Below the pieces are notes generated by a model. The model was not told the origin of the DNA. It made no database searches and worked only from the letters and a program-made list of their open reading frames with translations. Below are positions 6,770-10,569 of a stretch of 10,569 bases of DNA, piece after piece (positions within the stretch are counted from its first letter, which is position 1; every line of letters starts with the position of its first letter). The DNA is from DAHUYF01 sp052143095 (GTDB lineage: Bacteria; Pseudomonadota; Alphaproteobacteria; ATCC43930; CGMCC-115725). The position numbers and the translations under genes are program-made. The stretch spans positions 1 through 10,569 of the forward strand of contig JBKQTR010000531.1 in NCBI GenBank assembly GCA_052143095.1. Reading direction: 5' to 3'.

Positions 6770-7774
6770 ATGGCTTCGGCACAAAGCACCACAGCTACGG
6801 CAGAGACCCCACTGGACCGGCCCGACATCACGGTCTCCGTGCGGCAGACCTTCGGCCTCGACAGCGACATGCAGGTTCCGGCGTTCTCGCGCGCCGACGA
6901 CCACGTCCCCAATGTCGACGAAGCGTACCGCTTCGATCACGACACCACGCTCGCCATCCTCGCCGGCTTCGCCTACAACCGCCGCGTCCTCATCCAGGGC
7001 TATCACGGCACCGGCAAGTCGACGCATATCGAGCAGGTGGCGGCGCGGCTCAACTGGCCCTGCATTCGCGTCAATCTCGACAGTCACATCAGCCGCATCG
7101 ATCTCGTCGGCAAGGACGCGATCGTGCTGCGCGACGGCCGGCAGGTGACGGAATATCGTGAGGGGCTGCTGCCCTGGGCGCTGCAGCACCCGACCGCCCT
7201 GTGCTTCGACGAGTACGATGCCGGCCGGCCCGACGTGATGTTCGTCATCCAGCGGGTGCTCGAGGTCGAGGGCAAGCTGACCTTGCTTGATCAGAACCGC
7301 GTCATCCAGCCGCACCCGGCCTTCCGCCTTTTCGCCACCGCCAACACGGTGGGGCTCGGCGACACCACCGGCCTCTACCACGGCACGCAGCAGATCAACC
7401 AGGGTCAGATGGACCGCTGGAACATCGTCGCCACGCTCAACTACCTGCCGCATGAGGCCGAGGTCGAGATCGTGCTCGCCAAGGCGCCGAGCTGGGATAG
7501 CGAGGAAGGCCGCCGCGCCATCCATGCCATGGTGGCGCTTGCCGAGCTCACCCGCGCCGGCTTCGTCAACGGCGACATCTCCACCGTCATGTCGCCGCGG
7601 ACGGTCATCACCTGGGCCGAGAACGCGCGCATCTTCAACGACCTTGCCTTCGCCTTCCGCCTCACCTTCCTCAACAAATGCGACGAGGTGGAGCGCGCGA
7701 CGGTGGCCGAGTACTACCAGCGCTGCTTCGGCGCGGAGCTCAAGGAGACCGGCGTGAAGGCGCAACTCGTGTAG
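6770..7774 (+). CDS. cobS: Cobaltochelatase subunit CobS (AAA+ ATPase)
   Basis: A 334-residue AAA+ ATPase of the MoxR-like class. With CobT it forms a ring-shaped complex that drives CobN to insert Co2+ into hydrogenobyrinate a,c-diamide in aerobic cobalamin synthesis. The N-terminal TFGLDSDMQVPAFS (27-40) is the CobS hallmark. Walker A is GYHGTGKST (77-85), Walker B is LCFDEYD (144-150), sensor 1 is FATAN (188-192), a likely arginine finger is R216 in QGQMDRWNI, and SPRT (275-278) is a sensor-2 candidate. The length is normal for the family. The ATG at 6770 suits the usual N-terminus, but no Shine-Dalgarno precedes it; instead there is an A-rich ACAAAAAAATCGATATTCC. It lies 56 nt after the J-protein and upstream of cobT, so one transcript is likely. 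Related MoxR-type ATPases can serve other complexes, but the pairing with CobT makes CobS the firm call. Confidence 0.95.
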   Translation: MASAQSTTATAETPLDRPDITVSVRQTFGLDSDMQVPAFSRADDHVPNVDEAYRFDHDTTLAILAGFAYNRRVLIQGYHGTGKSTHIEQVAARLNWPCIRVNLDSHISRIDLVGKDAIVLRDGRQVTEYREGLLPWALQHPTALCFDEYDAGRPDVMFVIQRVLEVEGKLTLLDQNRVIQPHPAFRLFATANTVGLGDTTGLYHGTQQINQGQMDRWNIVATLNYLPHEAEVEIVLAKAPSWDSEEGRRAIHAMVALAELTRAGFVNGDISTVMSPRTVITWAENARIFNDLAFAFRLTFLNKCDEVERATVAEYYQRCFGAELKETGVKAQLV

Positions 7775-7777
7775 CCG

Positions 7778-7795
7778 CGAGCGCGTCAGCGCTCG
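7778..7795. repeat. Perfect GC-rich hairpin just after cobS
   Basis: CGAGCGC (7778-7784), a GTCA loop, and GCGCTCG (7789-7795) form a 7-bp perfect stem only 3 nt after the cobS stop. No T-tract follows. It could slow 3' decay of the cobS message or partly end transcription, thereby lowering CobT relative to CobS. Confidence 0.6.
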
Positions 7796-7810
7796 TCGGC
7801 GGCGGCGCCA

Positions 7811-7835
7811 GCGCCCCGGACTTGATCCGGGGCGC
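7811..7835. repeat. Perfect 10-bp inverted repeat between cobS and cobT
   Basis: GCGCCCCGGA (7811-7820) and TCCGGGGCGC (7826-7835) are exact reverse complements around a 5-nt loop CTTGA. The core CCCGGACTTGATCCGGG resembles, from memory, a dispersed palindromic element seen between genes in many alphaproteobacteria. The stem is followed by GAGAGCC and not by T residues, so it is not a standard intrinsic terminator. It sits inside what should be an operon. Confidence 0.75.
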
Positions 7836-7902
7836 GAGAGCCGCACCGAGCCGGCAAGCCGCCAGAGGAACTGAGATGCCTCTTAATGTTGTAGGTTGAG
7901 CC

Positions 7903-9777
7903 TTGGCCGAGAGCGATACCCCGCTCGACATCTTCAAGCGCGCCACCGCCGCCACCGTGCGCGCCATCGCCGAGCGCGAGGATGTGACCGTGAGCTACGG
8001 CGCCGAGCCTGCCGCGGCGTCCGGGCCGCGCGTCCGTCTGCCGCTGCCCGGCCGCGATCTCTCCGTCGCCGACGCGGCGCCGGTGCGCGGCGCCGCCGAT
8101 GCGGTGGCGCTCAAGCTGCGCTATCACGACGCCGGGCTGCACGCCAAGCGCCTGCCCACCGGCGAGACCGCGCGTGCCATCTTCGAAGGCGTCGAGCAGG
8201 CGCGGGTCGAGGCGCTCGGCGCCAAGCGCATGGCCGGCGTCGCCGGCAACCTTGCCGCCATGCTCGATGAGCGCTATCGCCGGCAGGGCTACGAGCACCT
8301 TGCCGAGCGCAACGACACGACGCTCGCCGAGGCGGTGAGGCTGCTCGCGCGCGAGACGCTGACCGGTGCTTCGGTGCCGCCGGCGGCGCAGCGGGTCGTC
8401 GAGATGTGGCGTCCCTTTCTCGAAGGCAAGGTCGGCCGCGACCTGCTCGAGCTCAACCGCCACGTCGCCAACCAGGAAGCCTACGCCAAGATCGCGCGCC
8501 AGCTCATCCACGATCTCGATCTCGATCTCGGTGAAACCGAGCAGGATGCCGAGAGCGACGACAGCGAGGGCGAGGGCGACGACGCCGATCAGAGCGAGAG
8601 CCAGAGCGATGGCGGCGAGGGTGCCGCCGCCGGCGCCCAAGGCGCGCTCGAGGGCGGCGTGCCCGAGCATCAGCCGGAGGACGGCCAGCCCGCCGGCGCC
8701 GAGGAGATCGAGGGCGAGCTCATGCCGGGCGCGGGCGACGACGATCCCGGCCGTCCTGGCCGTCCCGGCAATCTGCCGCGGCGCGGGCTCAACGACGATC
8801 CCACCGCCTATCGCGCCTTCACCACCGACTGCGACGAGACGGTCGAGGCCGACGTGTTGTGCGATCCTGATGAGCTCACGCGCTTGCGCGGGCTGCTGGA
8901 TCAACAGCTCGCGCATCTTCAGAGCGTGATCGGCCGGCTTGCCAACCGGCTGCAGCGCCGGCTGATGGCCAAGCAGACGCGCGCCTGGGAGTTCGATCTC
9001 GAAGAGGGCATGCTCGATGCCGCGCGGCTTTCGCGCATCATCACCAACCCGGTCTATCCGCTCTCCTACAAGCGCGAGAAGGAGACCGATTTCCGCGACA
9101 CGGTGGTGAGCCTGCTGATCGACAATTCGGGCTCGATGCGCGGGCGTCCGATCACCGTGGCGGCGATGAGCGCCGACATCCTGGCGCGCACGCTGGAGCG
9201 CTGCGGCGTCAAGGTCGAGATCCTGGGCTTCACCACCCGCGCCTGGAAGGGCGGCCAATCGCGCGAGCGCTGGATATCCTCCGGCAAGCCGGCCAATCCC
9301 GGCCGGCTCAACGATCTCCGCCACATCATCTACAAGCCGGCAGATGCGCCCTGGCGGCGCGCGCGGCGCTCGCTCGGCCTCATGCTGCGCGAGGGCATCC
9401 TCAAGGAGAACATCGACGGCGAGGCGCTGCTTTGGGCGCATAGCCGGCTTATCGCCCGCACCGAGCAGCGTCGCATCCTCATGGTCATCTCCGACGGCGC
9501 GCCGGTCGACGATTCCACGCTCTCGGTCAATCCCGGCAACTACCTCGAGCGCCATCTGCGCGAGGTCATCACCGACATCGAGCGCAACTCGCCGGTCGAG
9601 CTTGTCGCCATCGGCATCGGCCACGACGTGACGCGCTATTACCGCCGCGCCGTCACCATCGTCGATGCCGAGCAGCTCGGCGGCACCATGCTCGAGAAGC
9701 TCGCCGAGCTCTTCGACGAGGACGAGAAGGTCGTGAAGCCGGCGCGCCGCCCGCCGCGCCCGCGCAAGGCGGGTTAG
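7903..9777 (+). CDS. cobT: Cobaltochelatase subunit CobT (VWA domain)
   Basis: A 624-residue partner of CobS; with CobN it completes the aerobic cobaltochelatase, CobT joining the ATPase ring to the catalytic subunit. Helical N-terminal part (about 1-205; conserved FKRATAATVRAIA, LPTGETARAIFEGVEQAR). An acidic, Gly/Ser-rich linker (about 205-285) follows. The C-terminal von Willebrand A domain (about 398-605) carries the MIDAS motif DNSGS (407-411) and the metal-site loop VISDGAPVDDST (528-539). The start is TTG at 7903: a TGA lies in frame just upstream (7897-7899) and the family's N-terminus begins here, so no ATG is available. AGG at 7893-7895 is a modest Shine-Dalgarno. The 128-nt gap after cobS holds strong hairpins, so CobT may be made at a different level from CobS. 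It ends in a basic Pro/Arg tail. Confidence 0.94.
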   Translation: MAESDTPLDIFKRATAATVRAIAEREDVTVSYGAEPAAASGPRVRLPLPGRDLSVADAAPVRGAADAVALKLRYHDAGLHAKRLPTGETARAIFEGVEQARVEALGAKRMAGVAGNLAAMLDERYRRQGYEHLAERNDTTLAEAVRLLARETLTGASVPPAAQRVVEMWRPFLEGKVGRDLLELNRHVANQEAYAKIARQLIHDLDLDLGETEQDAESDDSEGEGDDADQSESQSDGGEGAAAGAQGALEGGVPEHQPEDGQPAGAEEIEGELMPGAGDDDPGRPGRPGNLPRRGLNDDPTAYRAFTTDCDETVEADVLCDPDELTRLRGLLDQQLAHLQSVIGRLANRLQRRLMAKQTRAWEFDLEEGMLDAARLSRIITNPVYPLSYKREKETDFRDTVVSLLIDNSGSMRGRPITVAAMSADILARTLERCGVKVEILGFTTRAWKGGQSRERWISSGKPANPGRLNDLRHIIYKPADAPWRRARRSLGLMLREGILKENIDGEALLWAHSRLIARTEQRRILMVISDGAPVDDSTLSVNPGNYLERHLREVITDIERNSPVELVAIGIGHDVTRYYRRAVTIVDAEQLGGTMLEKLAELFDEDEKVVKPARRPPRPRKAG

Positions 9778-9822
9778 GGCGAGAAGCGGGGTCCGCGACG
9801 GTGGAACCATCACCGCTGCTGT

Positions 9823-9963
9823 CGCGCTACGGCATGCAGACATTTCTGCCCCTCCCCCCTTGAGGGGGCGACGTTTCACTTCCCGTACGTCAAGTGAAAC
9901 ATTGCCCCCTCAAGGGGGGAGGGGCTGCGCAGCAGCTGCGAGTAGTGTGCGTGCCGTAGCGCG
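9823..9963. repeat. Composite long inverted repeat between convergent genes
   Basis: The outer arms CGCGCTACGGCA (9823-9834) and TGCCGTAGCGCG (9952-9963) are perfect 12-bp reverse complements. They bracket the 78-bp palindromic core at 9848-9925, leaving 13 nt of unpaired sequence on the left and 26 nt on the right. This nested layout looks like an intergenic palindromic element, or two abutting inverted copies of one repeat, and not like a simple terminator. No open reading frame of interest and no flanking target-site duplication were seen. Confidence 0.75.
9848..9925. repeat. Core palindrome, possible bidirectional terminator
   Basis: Positions 9848-9869 pair with 9904-9925 over 22 perfect base pairs of mostly C and G. 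After a 3-nt imperfect step, GTTTCACTT (9873-9881) pairs with AAGTGAAAC (9892-9900) around a 10-nt loop. Each arm also folds on itself (CCCCCT-TG-AGGGGG on the left, CCCCCT-CA-AGGGGG on the right), so cruciform and two-hairpin forms compete. It lies between the ends of cobT and the hydrolase gene and could stop transcription from both sides, but no T-tract follows on either strand. The remaining parts of the gap (9778-9822 and 9964-10049) show nothing else. Confidence 0.85.
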
Positions 9964-10049
9964 CAAGCGGGGACGGCGGCATAAGTAGCGGGAACTGCAG
10001 CGTGACAATTCGATCTCTTGGAAACACGTCTTAGCGACCGATGACCGCC

Positions 10050-10569
10050 TCAGGCCACCCCGTGCTGCTTGAACCAGTTCTGCATCCGCGCCCAGCCGTC
10101 CTTTGCCGCCTCCGGCCGGTAGCTTGGGCGATAATCCGCGTTGAAGCCGTGCGGCGTGTCGGGATAGATCACGATCTCCGCGTCCTTCTTCAGCGCCTTG
10201 AGCTCGGCCTGCATCTTCTCGACATCGGCGACCGCGATGCCTTGATCGGCGGCGCCGTAAAGGCCCAGCACGGGCACCTTCAGCTCCTCCACCTCGTCGA
10301 ACACGGTCTTGGGATGGAGCGGGTCCGGCGTGCCGGCAAGCGGGCCGTACCAGGCGACCGCCGCCTTCACTTGCGGGTTGTGGATGGCATAGAGCCAGGT
10401 CTGCCGGCCGCCCCAGCAAAAGCCGGTGACGCCGAGCTTCGCCGTGTTGGCCTGCGGCTGCTTGCCTGCCCAGGCGACGGTGGCATCGATGTCGGAGAGC
10501 ACCTCGGCGTCCGGCACCTTGGAGACCACCGTCTTGAGGATCGTGGGGATGTCGGACATCGTCGATGTG
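10050..10569 (-). CDS. Dienelactone hydrolase family protein, N-terminus missing
   Basis: The C-terminal part of an alpha/beta-hydrolase of the dienelactone hydrolase (carboxymethylenebutenolidase) family; the gene enters from the right edge. Counting from an internal Met at 10559, the nucleophile elbow is GFCWGG with C48, the acid is D105 in YGAADQGI, and the histidine is H137 in PDTPHGFNADYRPSY. This is the Cys-Asp-His triad of the family. Full-length members are about 230-290 residues, and the first strands and oxyanion region are absent here, so the true start is beyond 10569; the reading frame stays open to the edge (codons for T, S, T precede the Met). Such enzymes cleave cyclic ester bonds, but many chromosomal members have no known substrate. 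The gene is convergent with cobT, and the long palindrome lies between them. Confidence 0.9.
   Translation of the reverse strand, partial: TSTMSDIPTILKTVVSKVPDAEVLSDIDATVAWAGKQPQANTAKLGVTGFCWGGRQTWLYAIHNPQVKAAVAWYGPLAGTPDPLHPKTVFDEVEELKVPVLGLYGAADQGIAVADVEKMQAELKALKKDAEIVIYPDTPHGFNADYRPSYRPEAAKDGWARMQNWFKQHGVA

Noticed and set aside
7786..9879. A 697-codon open frame on the minus strand opposite cobT.
   Set aside because: It mirrors the codon structure of a high-GC gene, matches no family, is rich in simple A/G/R/L/V runs, and crosses intergenic repeats at both ends. CobT on the other strand has clear domains.
9841..9930. G-quadruplex in the C/G-rich palindrome.
   Set aside because: On each strand the G runs are split between the two arms and would sooner pair with the complementary C runs; four closely spaced G tracts are not present.
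1..10569. A defence system, prophage, CRISPR array or integrated element (xerD-type recombinase seen near one end).
   Set aside because: The recombinase matches the housekeeping XerD type in a conserved neighbourhood; no direct-repeat array, att-like repeats, phage genes or nuclease/effector genes were found.

Overview
The window is high-GC DNA from an alphaproteobacterium, most likely Rhodospirillales or a close relative. That assignment rests on protein motifs and gene order (aroK-aroB beside an xerD-type recombinase; bolA divergent from a J-protein that leads into cobS and cobT), not on any search. Most of it is conserved chromosomal housekeeping DNA. I see no phage, IS, CRISPR, rRNA or tRNA genes, and no convincing previously undescribed multi-gene system.

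Layout. (1) 49-2856, minus strand: a probable operon of a short single-TM protein, a 576-residue secreted or periplasmic protein of unknown function, and a XerD-type tyrosine recombinase; each junction overlaps. Positions 1-48 hold no gene I can assign. (2) 2857-3012: divergent control region. (3) 3013-5332, plus strand: shikimate kinase (aroK), 3-dehydroquinate synthase (aroB) and a DUF2889 protein. The first two overlap by an ATGA. (4) 5317-5652, minus strand: a small ribbon-helix-helix protein whose 3' end overlaps the DUF2889 gene. (5) 5653-5767: AT-rich gap holding a promoter candidate and a hairpin. (6) 5768-6046, minus strand: a BolA-family protein. (7) 6147-9777, plus strand: a zinc-finger-like/J-domain protein, CobS (AAA+ ATPase) and CobT (VWA protein), the two accessory subunits of aerobic cobaltochelatase. 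CobT starts with TTG after a 128-bp gap rich in hairpins. (8) 9778-10049: gap between convergent genes, with a long GC-rich inverted repeat. (9) 10050 to the right edge, minus strand: the C-terminal part of a dienelactone-hydrolase-family protein cut by the window.

How the genes work together: aroK and aroB act in the shikimate pathway. CobS and CobT form the ATPase-driven module that works with CobN to insert cobalt into hydrogenobyrinate a,c-diamide; CobN is not in this window. The J-protein just upstream may recruit Hsp70 to that complex, and BolA is usually an iron-sulfur/glutaredoxin partner; both links are inferred from position. The parts most worth a second look are the repeats at 7778-7835 and 9823-9963, the RHH gene with a palindrome over its own start codon, a run of apparently leaderless or SD-poor starts, and the uncharacterised envelope genes upstream of xerD.
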